This document shows positions 34,001 to 41,744 of a stretch of DNA of 64,000 nt, piece after piece. Source of the stretch: Candidatus Edwardsbacteria bacterium RifOxyA12_full_54_48 (GTDB taxonomy: Bacteria; Edwardsbacteria; AC1; EtOH8); the NCBI GenBank assembly GCA_001777915.1, contig MFFN01000006.1, positions 186,001 to 250,000 on the forward strand, written 5' to 3'. The notes under the pieces were generated by a model. The model made no database searches and was not told where the DNA came from. It worked only from the letters and a program-made list of their open reading frames with translations. Positions within the stretch are counted from its first letter, which is position 1. Each line of letters starts with the position of its first letter. The translations under genes and the position numbers were made by a program.

Positions 34001-35004
34001 CCGTTCTGGGGGCAGACGATAAGCTTGCTTATGGTGACGCCGTCCCTGGTGCCAAAAGAGCCGGTCATGGACATCGACCAGATATCCCTGGTGTCGCCGG
34101 ATTCCTCCTGGCCGGGGCCGGGGTGGACCAGGATCAGGCCGTCGGCCACACCGTTATTGTCCTGGTCGTAATCCACCGAGGCATCGGCTCCATTCAGCGC
34201 CGGAGTGTAGTAGGTGGATGATGGAGCGCCGCCGGAGGCCACTGCGTTCGCTCTGGTAATGCCGGTGGCCACGATAGCGGAAACGCTGCCATACCACCAG
34301 CACTTTTTATAGGTGAAATCGTAGTAGTAGTTGCTCATCCCGCCCACCCCGGTGGAATCCGGGACATAGGGGGAGATGGAGTCGCCGAAGGCCAGGAACC
34401 AGAAGAACTTGGTGTTGGCCAGGGCGTGGTTGTTGGTCGCGGTGGCATCGTAGGGGAAGCGGCCGTAGGGATTCTGGCCGGCCTTCTCGGTGCCGGAATA
34501 CCAGGCAAAGGTGCTGTCGGAGAAGTCGCCCAGCACCATGTTCATGTAATTACGTCCGGAGGCCGCCTTGGTGGGATTCTCCTTGGTGCCGCCCACCCCG
34601 TAAAGCATATCGGTTGACCACTTGTGGCGGGTATCCAAGGGAACATTGATGATCCGGTTGGCATTATAGGGAATGGCCGCCACGGCCGCGGCGCTGGGCC
34701 GCAAATGCCTGGTATAAGGACAAGCGGTTTTGTTGGCCCTGAGATTGGTGGCCACCAGCAGACCGTTCTCCTGCTTGGCATAGGTCCACCAGCCGTCCTT
34801 GTCCTGGATGATGGAATAGCCATCGGCATCCTCGGCAAAGTGGAAGTGTTCATCGCCCTTGAGGACGCCCACAAAGGACGATCCGTCGGGCTGATTCAGC
34901 CTTACCGGCCGGGGTTTAGCCGGAATGGCAAAGCTGGTGCCGGCTATGGCCACGATCATGATGATCGCTAAAACCATAGTCAGAAATCTGAACCTTGACT
35001 GCAT
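31009..35004 (-). CDS. Secreted M6 (immune inhibitor A-like) metalloprotease with sorting domain
   Basis: The protein has 1331 residues from the ATG at 35004, which has AAGGAG upstream and begins a signal peptide (MQSRFRFLTMVLAIIMIVAIAG). The longer frame to 35070 would start before the predicted sigma-54 transcription start. Early residues contain the M6-type propeptide (RLNQPDGSSF, HFAEDADGYSI). The zinc motif HEMFH lies at about 340 within GVFAHEMFHQIGGPDLYDYG, and GEWSLMDNGSW follows; both are typical of family M6. After the protease come beta-sandwich domains, a propeller-like stretch, a fibronectin III-like region, a WQTASEMDNYKW module and the FlgD-like/T9SS sorting domain. It probably degrades proteins at the cell surface or in the medium. 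Confidence 0.93.
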   Translation of the reverse strand: MQSRFRFLTMVLAIIMIVAIAGTSFAIPAKPRPVRLNQPDGSSFVGVLKGDEHFHFAEDADGYSIIQDKDGWWTYAKQENGLLVATNLRANKTACPYTRHLRPSAAAVAAIPYNANRIINVPLDTRHKWSTDMLYGVGGTKENPTKAASGRNYMNMVLGDFSDSTFAWYSGTEKAGQNPYGRFPYDATATNNHALANTKFFWFLAFGDSISPYVPDSTGVGGMSNYYYDFTYKKCWWYGSVSAIVATGITRANAVASGGAPSSTYYTPALNGADASVDYDQDNNGVADGLILVHPGPGQEESGDTRDIWSMSMTGSFGTRDGVTISKLIVCPQNGQLGVFAHEMFHQIGGPDLYDYGYSGTPWGEWSLMDNGSWNGIEGGDQPSFPGGHLVYDVDGAIGSIDGWLTSGAVGNTDSISSAYRGDGQYTIAALDSSGEARRGNPTSGIRLWRVRNMAFRDSGQVFFVELRSRTPPYEIGTSESGLIITHIDTRMGLQTRFNDGPPCEKYYYSWVEQPGFNPNINYAAGDSNFPRNPSNACYSANDFSAGGYTENAIDSLSSPNCKTNRGAGNGNGNGPWIYDVSAEGPTMTFRVARTGLVTAPSVGYVSVVVKDPIVVNTANNNNAMLDPWETDTLKVTFRNTGTAITAGARCSLYVVSGGAYVESISPLTTVTVGSGALATNAEAQSGPFVVKIKKDVPKFTDIVFGVIFRSTTPAYSTTSNFGLRVSGLQVVKSYDFTDIRVGGTTWGYRIQPSSVAILADTLFLCNANLDNATFQTRIYAVKKNTTNSPLVGGVGGDTIRSANNHGPWHSAAHYGGGIDIDNAKNLWISLQDSIIQTNRATTHVSGFLAPNCSWGGTPMKRIRGIAMGPAVIDTFGPNLIAGDSLWAYWQNYEMYSESLMVYSKPASGTAVKRYGYSWDDDGASANTINGKGEWWNGRALEYDGSSIWTSSVWMNYLFRRSAVNATTQDIMPGPSSYGSYGTYGSAIEATNAAGVPYAPVGSAAFVPGAAGTRFYLYCASMDEGKIYKVDMTDFVLPTPPDSVKVTDTGADNRLDWWKSNDDAQKVAQYIIYRQAPGTTTPPSSADERIRVQNVYGGPATHTWTDVGAGAKIAYVYTIKTLNYYGEGTWGASVSAPLIPTAVELTEFACVLSGGNAVTINWQTASEMDNYKWELERSVDNESFTNVWSIDVDGTNPYGDKYSYTDKVPSVGVYYYRLVDVSKTGEKTYHGPISVVVGSVYALAQNYPNPIGNRPTTIKYSLKNPGQTSLKIYNLLGEEVKTLVNAKQDANFYTIHWDGRDNQGQTVSNGVYFYKLNSGEFNATKKMMVLR

Positions 35005-35065
35005 CTTTTGCTCCTTTAAAATTAATTTTTGTTTAAAAATTCTTAGATAATTGCTATTAAATATA

Positions 35066-35081
35066 TGCATTAATTATGCCA
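35066..35081 (-). promoter_or_regulatory. Sigma-54 promoter of the M6 protease gene
   Basis: The minus strand reads TGGCAT-AATTA-ATGCAT; GG (35080-35079) and GC (35068-35067) are exactly 10 bases apart. The predicted start near 35055 gives a leader of about 51 bases. Confidence 0.7.
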
Positions 35082-35246
35082 TACATATAATTAATATTAA
35101 TTAATGTCTAATCTTTTGAAAATCAATATGTTGCTTTATTTATTACCCGTCTCATATTTTCGATCAACTGGATGATTTTGTGCAAATATTACCTTTATAT
35201 ATGTATATATTATTATCTCTTTGTTATTCAATTAATTAGAATATGC

Positions 35247-35257
35247 GCATAAATTGC
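35247..35257 (-). promoter_or_regulatory. Possible activator site upstream of the M6 protease
   Basis: The minus strand reads GCAATTTATGC followed by GCATATT, about 195 bases before the predicted start. It resembles the palindromes at 11594, 24319 and 27783 and sits just outside the end of the neighbouring gene. Confidence 0.38.
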
Positions 35258-35263
35258 ATTATG

Positions 35264-37399
35264 TCATTTTTTGTACTGAAGGATATCTCTAAGATTTTTA
35301 GCTGACTCGGAGTTCGGGTCAATTTTTGCGCCTTTTTGCCAATATTTCATGGCTCCCGCCCTGTTGCCGGACTTCATCTCGATCATCCCCAGGCGGTTAT
35401 AAGGCCAGGCATCTCCCGGGGTAACCTTGGTGGCAATGGTATAAAGCCTGATCGCTTCCTTGGTATCCCCCTTGGCCTCCATCAAATACCCCCAATTGGT
35501 GTAGGCCAGCCCCAGGTTCACGTCAATTTTGACCGCCTTTTTATAAGATTCGACGGCCTCGCCCACCCTTCCTTGTCTTAAATAAGCATTGCCCAGATTA
35601 TTATACATCATCGCATTATATGGATCGATCTTTATGACCTTTTGGAACTCCCGCTCGGCCATCTTGGCATCGTTGTGATAGAAGAAATAATTTCCCGCCA
35701 GGGTGTGCGGCATCAACAGGGTTGTATCTTCGGCAATTCTCCTGGTCAGTTCCCCCAGAAACAATTTCGGCTCCAGGCTGAAATCCGGGACTGCCGGATT
35801 GACATATTGGTAACTGTATCGGTCGATCATGTTTTTATACTTTTCGGCTCTGCGGACATACACCAGGCAGGCATCATCCCAAAACACCAGGGCCCATCCC
35901 CCGGTGGAGATGATCTTTTTATTGAAGCGGTCAAAATCCTCGGTCTGGCTGGTCTTGGCATAGGGCAGGAACAGCCAGTCGATGCCGTATTTATCCAGCA
36001 GGCCCAGATCGCCCCCCAGGATCCTGAAATGATCCTGCAGGACCCGGATGCCGAAATAGGGCCCGATCCGGCCGTCCACGAACACCGGGATCTCCTTCCA
36101 TAACAGGTATCCGCCGATGTCAAAATCGTTGAAGACCTTTCCGCCCTCCCGGTGCTGTTTGATAAAATCCGCCGCCTTATCGGAATACATCCGGGGCTTC
36201 CACCCCAGCTCCACCCTCTGCCAGATATGCTTTCCGGTCCGCTGGTACAGCCCGGCCCCGGTCAGAACCAACAGAACCAACCCAGCAAACAATACGTTTT
36301 GCGGAATCCTGAATTTTGAATTCGTAATTTTAAATTTTGAATTTAATGCACTGAACGCCCCCTGCCAGTGCCAGCCCACCCCTATCAGGGTGATGAAGAC
36401 CTGCAGCCATAGAAAGCGGGCATAGCCGATGGCCCAGTAGGTGAATAATATCCAAAGAAGCAGAAAAGAGAATTTCAGTCTTCTCCAGCCTATCAATATC
36501 CCGATAGCCGAAAATACGATCCATATCATTCCGTATATCACCAGGGGCTCCCGGGAGAAGCCGGGAGACAGCAGCGGCTGATATTCCAAAAGGCTGGAGG
36601 TTATCTGGGCATCTGCCTTTTGCAGCTCCGGCCGGAAGTAATAGCTCAGCGTCAGCCAGACATTGTCAAACCCATAGGGGTTCAGGCCGGTAACGGCAAA
36701 GCCAGCCACAAAGGAAACGACCGGTTTTTTGACAAGACCCCAAGCTTTCTTTCGGAAGGCGAAGATGATTTCATCAAAAAGATACAATCCGATGATGAAG
36801 ATCCCGAAGACATAGGTCAGGTGAACATTGGCCCACAGGATCATCAGCCCCATAATGCCCGACAAAAACGCCGGATACTTTATTTTGCCGGCCCGGTTGA
36901 TCTCCAGCCAGAAAATGAGCAGCACCAGGAAGAAGAACGAAAATATCTGGATCCGTTCGCCAAAACCGTAACTGGATGCCAGCAGGGCCAGGACTGCCGT
37001 GATAAAAGCAATATGGGGCGAGACCCTTTTCAGCTTCATGGTGTACAAAGCCAGCCCGAAAGTCATGACCAGCAAAGCAGCTTTGAAAAGTATTATGCCG
37101 TTGATGCCCCACAGCGAAAATAACCCGTAAAATATCAGGCTGGAGAACCATTCATGCATCAGCCATGGCTGGCCATAAGCCGTGTGGCTCCACAGGTCTG
37201 CCGTGGGGGCCTGGCCGGTCTGGGCCACGTACCGGCCGGTGGCCAGCATGATGTACAGGTCGGGGTCGGAGGCCGGGTAGATGGCGGCCGCCAGGGCCAG
37301 GCCCGCCACCAATACCAAAGCGACAACCCAGTGCCAGTTGCAACTTGCTTCGGGAGTTTCTATCCCGGTTTTATTTTTTTTCATCGTTTTTAAATACAT
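35264..37399 (-). CDS. Polytopic membrane protein with C-terminal TPR repeats (paralogue)
   Basis: The protein has 711 residues (an in-frame ATG at 37384 is an alternative start). Both starts overlap the end of the upstream gene, so translation is probably coupled. About ten membrane segments are followed by a soluble domain (FVDGRIGPYF, VFWDDACLVY) and three to four TPR units (about 575-700; AYLRQGRVGEAVESYKKAV and similar). The first loop SDPDLYIMLATGRYV with HEWF and the overall plan match the protein at 28236-30314. The shared acidic loop is reminiscent of GT-C glycosyltransferases. It closes the operon ATP-grasp, methyltransferase, acyltransferase-like, membrane protein. A role in adding or exporting a glycan or lipid is plausible, not shown. 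Confidence 0.85.
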   Translation of the reverse strand: MYLKTMKKNKTGIETPEASCNWHWVVALVLVAGLALAAAIYPASDPDLYIMLATGRYVAQTGQAPTADLWSHTAYGQPWLMHEWFSSLIFYGLFSLWGINGIILFKAALLVMTFGLALYTMKLKRVSPHIAFITAVLALLASSYGFGERIQIFSFFFLVLLIFWLEINRAGKIKYPAFLSGIMGLMILWANVHLTYVFGIFIIGLYLFDEIIFAFRKKAWGLVKKPVVSFVAGFAVTGLNPYGFDNVWLTLSYYFRPELQKADAQITSSLLEYQPLLSPGFSREPLVIYGMIWIVFSAIGILIGWRRLKFSFLLLWILFTYWAIGYARFLWLQVFITLIGVGWHWQGAFSALNSKFKITNSKFRIPQNVLFAGLVLLVLTGAGLYQRTGKHIWQRVELGWKPRMYSDKAADFIKQHREGGKVFNDFDIGGYLLWKEIPVFVDGRIGPYFGIRVLQDHFRILGGDLGLLDKYGIDWLFLPYAKTSQTEDFDRFNKKIISTGGWALVFWDDACLVYVRRAEKYKNMIDRYSYQYVNPAVPDFSLEPKLFLGELTRRIAEDTTLLMPHTLAGNYFFYHNDAKMAEREFQKVIKIDPYNAMMYNNLGNAYLRQGRVGEAVESYKKAVKIDVNLGLAYTNWGYLMEAKGDTKEAIRLYTIATKVTPGDAWPYNRLGMIEMKSGNRAGAMKYWQKGAKIDPNSESAKNLRDILQYKK

Positions 37400-38399
37400 G
37401 CGGAGTTGGATATTTTTTTCGATAACTGAAAATATCGGTTTTTTTAATTATTTGATTTATCAGACAATTAGTATGTCTGACCAGAAGGAACCTTTCGCGC
37501 GGATAGCCCCCAATCCTCATTTTGCTCAACTCTGCGGTCTGTCCCAAGTTTACTTTATCAAATTTATTTTCGATGGCAAACCTTATTATCGCCAGTAAAA
37601 GATTGTTGTATATGCTTAACTCTTCATTCAATCGATCGTTAAAACCTCCAAAAAGGAAATACAGATACCTCCCCTGCGGCACCAAGAAAGCCCAGGCCAA
37701 GACGGCGGCATCCAGTTCCAGGCCTAAAATATAACTTTTAGTGGGAAATTTTGTAAAAAATTCACGGGGTAAAACAATCGAGTGATATCTCCGGGCAACA
37801 TCTACATACAAAGAATATGTTTTCTCATCAAGACTGTCGGGCGGAATAGTTAAAGATCGCAACTTGCATCCTATCCGTAATGCATCAGTCACTCTGGATT
37901 TATAATCTGAACGGATGGCCCCAAGATATTCAGCGAAAGAACCCCACCTGACATCAAAATCAACGGTAGGATAATGCCTTCGCCACGACCAGCCATCTAT
38001 CTCCGGCTCAGGCTCACTAAACCCGCTTATTAACTGGAACCCCCCGCCAAAACTGTCCATCACTTCCGCCACGTCTTCAACCCGTCCAATATCCGAGAAC
38101 GCCGGATCGGTGCTGAACGGCATTGACAGGGAACATACGGTTGCCGGTTGGTGGACAGTGATCGGCCCCGCGGTAAAGGGAAGTTCGGGACGGCACACCG
38201 GGCCGGCCAGGGGTTTCCCGCCGGGTCTCCTCAGCCAAAAATATTTTTGCTCCAGGGGGCTGTATAAAAACAGATGCTGGAGAATGGATGTTTTGTTTAA
38301 AATATCATCCTCCCGATATAACATATCCCACTCTTCGGGCAGTTCATCCGGACGGTCGAATACTTTTATTTCAGCTTTATTTTTTAAATGCTTTGACAT
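37371..38399 (-). CDS. FemAB/GNAT-like acyltransferase
   Basis: The protein has 342 residues. The ATG at 38399 lies inside the end of the methyltransferase gene (23-base overlap). The C-terminal half (about 165-300) has the FemAB/BioF2-like acetyltransferase pattern: YKSRVTDALRIG, then YHSIVLPREFF, DAAVLAWAFLVPQGRYLYFLFGG, and NNLLLAIIRFAIENKFDKVNLG. These proteins transfer aminoacyl groups from tRNA or acyl groups from a thioester to amino groups of peptidoglycan precursors, sugars or peptides. Together with the upstream ATP-grasp enzyme and the PLP decarboxylase of the neighbouring operon it suggests amide-bond chemistry. Base composition is lower in G+C than in nearby genes. The exact substrate is unknown. 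Confidence 0.75.
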   Translation of the reverse strand: MSKHLKNKAEIKVFDRPDELPEEWDMLYREDDILNKTSILQHLFLYSPLEQKYFWLRRPGGKPLAGPVCRPELPFTAGPITVHQPATVCSLSMPFSTDPAFSDIGRVEDVAEVMDSFGGGFQLISGFSEPEPEIDGWSWRRHYPTVDFDVRWGSFAEYLGAIRSDYKSRVTDALRIGCKLRSLTIPPDSLDEKTYSLYVDVARRYHSIVLPREFFTKFPTKSYILGLELDAAVLAWAFLVPQGRYLYFLFGGFNDRLNEELSIYNNLLLAIIRFAIENKFDKVNLGQTAELSKMRIGGYPRERFLLVRHTNCLINQIIKKTDIFSYRKKYPTPHVFKNDEKK

Positions 38400-39138
38400 A
38401 GATCATAACCGAATTTGAGATGTGCGGGATCATTGTTATCGGACCGTCATAACTGAACTGAATTTTATGAAAGCCCGATTTATCCAGCCAGCCCTTCAGT
38501 CTTTTTTGCTTATATCTTTTCAACGGATGATATTTTTCATCCTCCTCTCGAGGGAGCAAGATGTCCCTTGATCTTATCAGTGCGGACTCCCTGGTTTTGA
38601 CACCCGGGAAATAATCCCGGGCCGATAAAATGTGCACCGGCCAGAACGGCAATTCCCAAGGGCTGTGTTGGCGCAACGTTGTCAGCAACAGCATTCCTCC
38701 GGGCTTCATTGCCCTTGATACACTCCGAATATATTCGCATGGATCATCGGCTGTCTGCAGAACCCCGAACAGCAAAATAACATCAAATATGCCTGGTTTA
38801 AAAGGCAAATTAGACACATCTCCGCCGACCAGGCCCCAAATTTGCCGGTTATCGCTATGAGGGTTTACTTTAAGTGCTTTCAGCGAAAAGTCGAGGCCCA
38901 CCATATTGCAGCCAGGTTTCGATAACCGGTCAAAGTATAATCCCGGACCGCAGCCCAGGTCGGCGATCAGTAGATTTTTCAGGCCGCGGGGATAATGCCG
39001 CCTTAAGTTCTGCTCCAGGTATTTTCGCTGATTATCTACGATATAGGCATACCACCAACTTGAGCGCTGCCAATCGGGGATGTCCATAATAGCCAGTTGG
39101 TCGAATTTCCGGTGCCAGTATTTTTCCGATTCCTCCAA
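38377..39138 (-). CDS. Class I SAM-dependent methyltransferase
   Basis: The protein has 253 residues from the TTG at 39138, chosen because GGGAGG stands 5 bases upstream. No in-frame ATG exists in this part, and the frame stays open to a TTG at 39177 directly after the previous stop. The SAM-binding glycine motif is LLIADLGCGPGLYF with an acidic end of strand 2 (VGLDFS). FDVILLFGVLQTADDP and ALKPGGMLLLTTLR follow, as in Methyltransf_11/25 proteins. It overlaps the acyltransferase-like gene by 23 bases. The target could be a sugar, amino or carboxyl group made by the pathway; the sequence does not say which. Confidence 0.85.
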   Translation of the reverse strand: MEESEKYWHRKFDQLAIMDIPDWQRSSWWYAYIVDNQRKYLEQNLRRHYPRGLKNLLIADLGCGPGLYFDRLSKPGCNMVGLDFSLKALKVNPHSDNRQIWGLVGGDVSNLPFKPGIFDVILLFGVLQTADDPCEYIRSVSRAMKPGGMLLLTTLRQHSPWELPFWPVHILSARDYFPGVKTRESALIRSRDILLPREEDEKYHPLKRYKQKRLKGWLDKSGFHKIQFSYDGPITMIPHISNSVMIYVKAFKK

Positions 39139-39177
39139 AATTTCCTCCCGTGATTTCAATCTGCCGGGCAAAGGCAA

Positions 39178-40338
39178 TTAATTTCGTATGATCCTTTTCA
39201 ATTTCAGGTCCGCTATATTCTTCATATGCCGAATCTCCGGTCGGCAGTCACCTATGTCGAATATTCTGGCGGTATTATTGCTATTCCGCAGCTGGCGTAG
39301 GAACGGATTTCGCCAGGGCATGAACCGCTCCTTGGCCCATTCGTCAAAATAGACCCAATAAAAACCAGAACGGGCGATCCTGGGTTCCCCGAGGTGGGCG
39401 CCCATGGCCAGTTGAACGGCGGTTTCGGCCAAACTAACTCCCGCCATTTGGGAAACCCTCTGTCCCAGACCGTAGCGGGGATTGAACTCGATGAACTGAA
39501 ACTCTCCGGTATCCCAGTTGCGCATGAACTCGATGTCGCAGATGCCGGAATAATTTATCTGCCTTAAAAATCTCATCCCGGCGTCGTATAACTCCTGATG
39601 ATATATGGTCCGGATCATCACCCCGCTGCCGTAGGGTTGGGGATCGGCCTTGAGCTTCTGGGCCATGCAGACGGCAAAGGGCATCCCGTCCTTGACCGAC
39701 GCTCCGAATAAAAACTGATTATAGTCAACTCCGGGGATCACTTTTTGTATCATTGGTTTGAAACCCAAGCCGATTATTCTATTGCAAGCCTTCCTCAATT
39801 CTTGGTCGGTATTGACCACAATGACCTTTTCTCCCAGCGCGTCCCGGAAGGGCATTGATTTTGGGGAAAATCTGGCCTTGACCACCGCCGGAAACCTGAC
39901 ATTATTTGCCGGCGCATTATTCTCATCCAATATCGAGCTTTGGGGTATGGCGATCCCCGCCGATACCGCCATTTGCAGCTGGTTCCATTTGTCCAGCAGG
40001 GCGTCCATCACCTCCAGGGGGCAGGCCAGCATTTTGAATTGCCGGGACAGTTCCTCCCGGTTATGCGAGACCCATCGGCGATACCCGTCGCTGGCACCAA
40101 TGAGTACCCTGTCTCCCGGGATATCCCCTGCCAGACCAACCAGGCCGGCCAGCAACGACTGCGAATCCTGCTGCGGCAACGGCAATATGCGGCCGGTCAC
40201 GCCTTTAGCCCGGATCGCTATATCGTTTTTCGAATAGCCGATCACCACCACCGGATAGCCGGCATCACGCAGTTCCCGGGCCATCTCCAACCCCAGAAAA
40301 TTACCTTCCAATATGAATACTGTCGGTTTCATCATCAT
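39178..40338 (-). CDS. ATP-grasp ligase-like enzyme
   Basis: The protein has 386 residues (three consecutive ATGs at 40338, 40335 and 40332). The N-terminal Rossmann-like domain (VFILEGNFLGLEMARELRDAGYPVVVIG) is followed by an ATP-grasp domain: FPAVVKARFSP carries the ATP-binding Lys, FKPMIQKVIPG the hinge, and ICDIEFM then FQFIEFNPRYGLGQ the metal-binding Glu and Asn. This arrangement is seen in carboxylate-amine ligases and in ATP-grasp proteins of surface-glycan and peptide pathways. It would join a carboxylate to an amine or another nucleophile using ATP. It is the first gene of a four-gene overlapping run and lies 185 bases after the decarboxylase gene. Confidence 0.83.
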   Translation of the reverse strand: MMMKPTVFILEGNFLGLEMARELRDAGYPVVVIGYSKNDIAIRAKGVTGRILPLPQQDSQSLLAGLVGLAGDIPGDRVLIGASDGYRRWVSHNREELSRQFKMLACPLEVMDALLDKWNQLQMAVSAGIAIPQSSILDENNAPANNVRFPAVVKARFSPKSMPFRDALGEKVIVVNTDQELRKACNRIIGLGFKPMIQKVIPGVDYNQFLFGASVKDGMPFAVCMAQKLKADPQPYGSGVMIRTIYHQELYDAGMRFLRQINYSGICDIEFMRNWDTGEFQFIEFNPRYGLGQRVSQMAGVSLAETAVQLAMGAHLGEPRIARSGFYWVYFDEWAKERFMPWRNPFLRQLRNSNNTARIFDIGDCRPEIRHMKNIADLKLKRIIRN

Positions 40339-40523
40339 TTTTCATTGTTATTAATGGAGTCAATAAATAAGTAACATTTTTTATTAGGAATCCATGAAGC
40401 CCTGAGTACTAAACTGTGGGAACCCTGATTGATTCCTGCTTTCCGCTCCTACGCTTTGCTTCGGCGCACAAGCTGGCTTCCTTATAAAATAAATTCGTTT
40501 CCCTTAGAGTGCTATGCTTCAAA

Positions 40524-41744
40524 TTAAGTGACCTGGTTAATAACAATTAATTTCGGCCGGGCGAAAGAGAACTCGGTCTCCATGGGAACGAAATAGGCCC
40601 CGGCGCCTTCTATGCAGATCATATCTCCAATTTCCAGTTCCGGCAACTTGGCCCCGGCAAACAGCCGGTCCCAGGGCATGCAGGTGGGGCCAATGATATC
40701 GTAGACTTTATATTGGCACTTCCCCTTGTTCCCCAAGACGGATAATTTTCTGGTCTCCCCCACCAATGGCCCGGCGGCGCCCACCCGGCCGCCGTCGACA
40801 ATGGCATAATTTTTCCTGCCGGACTGGCGCAAGCCCACCACTTTTACCGCCAGGACCTGGGCGTTCCCGGTGATCAGTCGTCCCGGCTCGGCCCACATTT
40901 CCAGATCATTCAAGCCATATTGGGCCAGAGCTTGGTGAAAATATCCGGCGGCTTCCCCCATTATCTTAAATCCATCATCGGGGCCGGCCACCGGGGCCGG
41001 CCAGGGCCGGCCAAAGAACCTCAGCCAAGCCTGCTCCCACAGCGTCAGCAAGCGCATGTCCTTGCCGGGAAAGCCGCCGCCGATGTCCAGGGCCCTGATA
41101 TCGGTTCCCAGTTTTCGGTTTATGGTTCCGATGAAGGCCAGACATTCATCTACCGCCCGACGATAGGCTGAGAGATTGCTGCTGCCCAGATGGAAATGGA
41201 TGGTCTTGAGATCAAGTTTTTTATTAGCGCATATTTTTTCGGCCATGGCACAGGCCGAACCGTCTTTGATGATATGTCCGAACTGGCCCTGCCAGCCCAC
41301 CGATGGCCGCACCCGCAGCCCCAGTCCGATCTTGTATTCGACATCCTTTGACAGCTGATTGACGATATCCAGCTCCTGCGGGGCATCTATGTTTATGCAT
41401 TTGATCTTTTTCTGCACTGCCGTCTGCAGGGCCGCCGGAGATTTGTAGATCCCGTTGAAGACGATCCTGTCCGGAGACACCCCCAGAGAAAGAGCCAGGT
41501 TCAGTTCCCGCTCCGAGATCACCTCGGCCCCGGCCCCGTTCTGGTGCAGAACCTTCAGAGCCTGCGGTACCGGATTGGTCTTGTAGGAATAGAAGATATT
41601 ATCCTGCCAGCCATGCCGGGCCAATATTTCCCGGGCCCGGCCCATGTTGCCGGCCAGCATCTGTGTGGAGGCAATCTCCAGCGGAGTGCCGTGTTCTTCG
41701 ACAGCCTCTTTTATCATCTCCTCAGTGAACATATCTGTCCTCAT
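40524..41744 (-). CDS. Fold-type III PLP-dependent decarboxylase (DAP/ornithine decarboxylase-like)
   Basis: The protein has 406 residues. Lys55 in FYSYKTNPVPQ is the PLP Schiff-base residue. Other family marks are HFHLGSSNL, LDIGGGFPGKDM (phosphate-binding glycines), WAEPGRLITG, and GPTCMPWDRL near the C-terminus, where the Cys and Asp complete the active site of the dimer partner. The family decarboxylates diaminopimelate, ornithine, lysine or arginine, or carrier-protein-bound amino acids as in BtrK. Its place at the end of a glycosyltransferase and radical SAM operon, instead of with lysine genes, suggests a specialised substrate. It overlaps the upstream methyltransferase by 23 bases. 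Confidence 0.88.
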   Translation of the reverse strand: MRTDMFTEEMIKEAVEEHGTPLEIASTQMLAGNMGRAREILARHGWQDNIFYSYKTNPVPQALKVLHQNGAGAEVISERELNLALSLGVSPDRIVFNGIYKSPAALQTAVQKKIKCINIDAPQELDIVNQLSKDVEYKIGLGLRVRPSVGWQGQFGHIIKDGSACAMAEKICANKKLDLKTIHFHLGSSNLSAYRRAVDECLAFIGTINRKLGTDIRALDIGGGFPGKDMRLLTLWEQAWLRFFGRPWPAPVAGPDDGFKIMGEAAGYFHQALAQYGLNDLEMWAEPGRLITGNAQVLAVKVVGLRQSGRKNYAIVDGGRVGAAGPLVGETRKLSVLGNKGKCQYKVYDIIGPTCMPWDRLFAGAKLPELEIGDMICIEGAGAYFVPMETEFSFARPKLIVINQVT

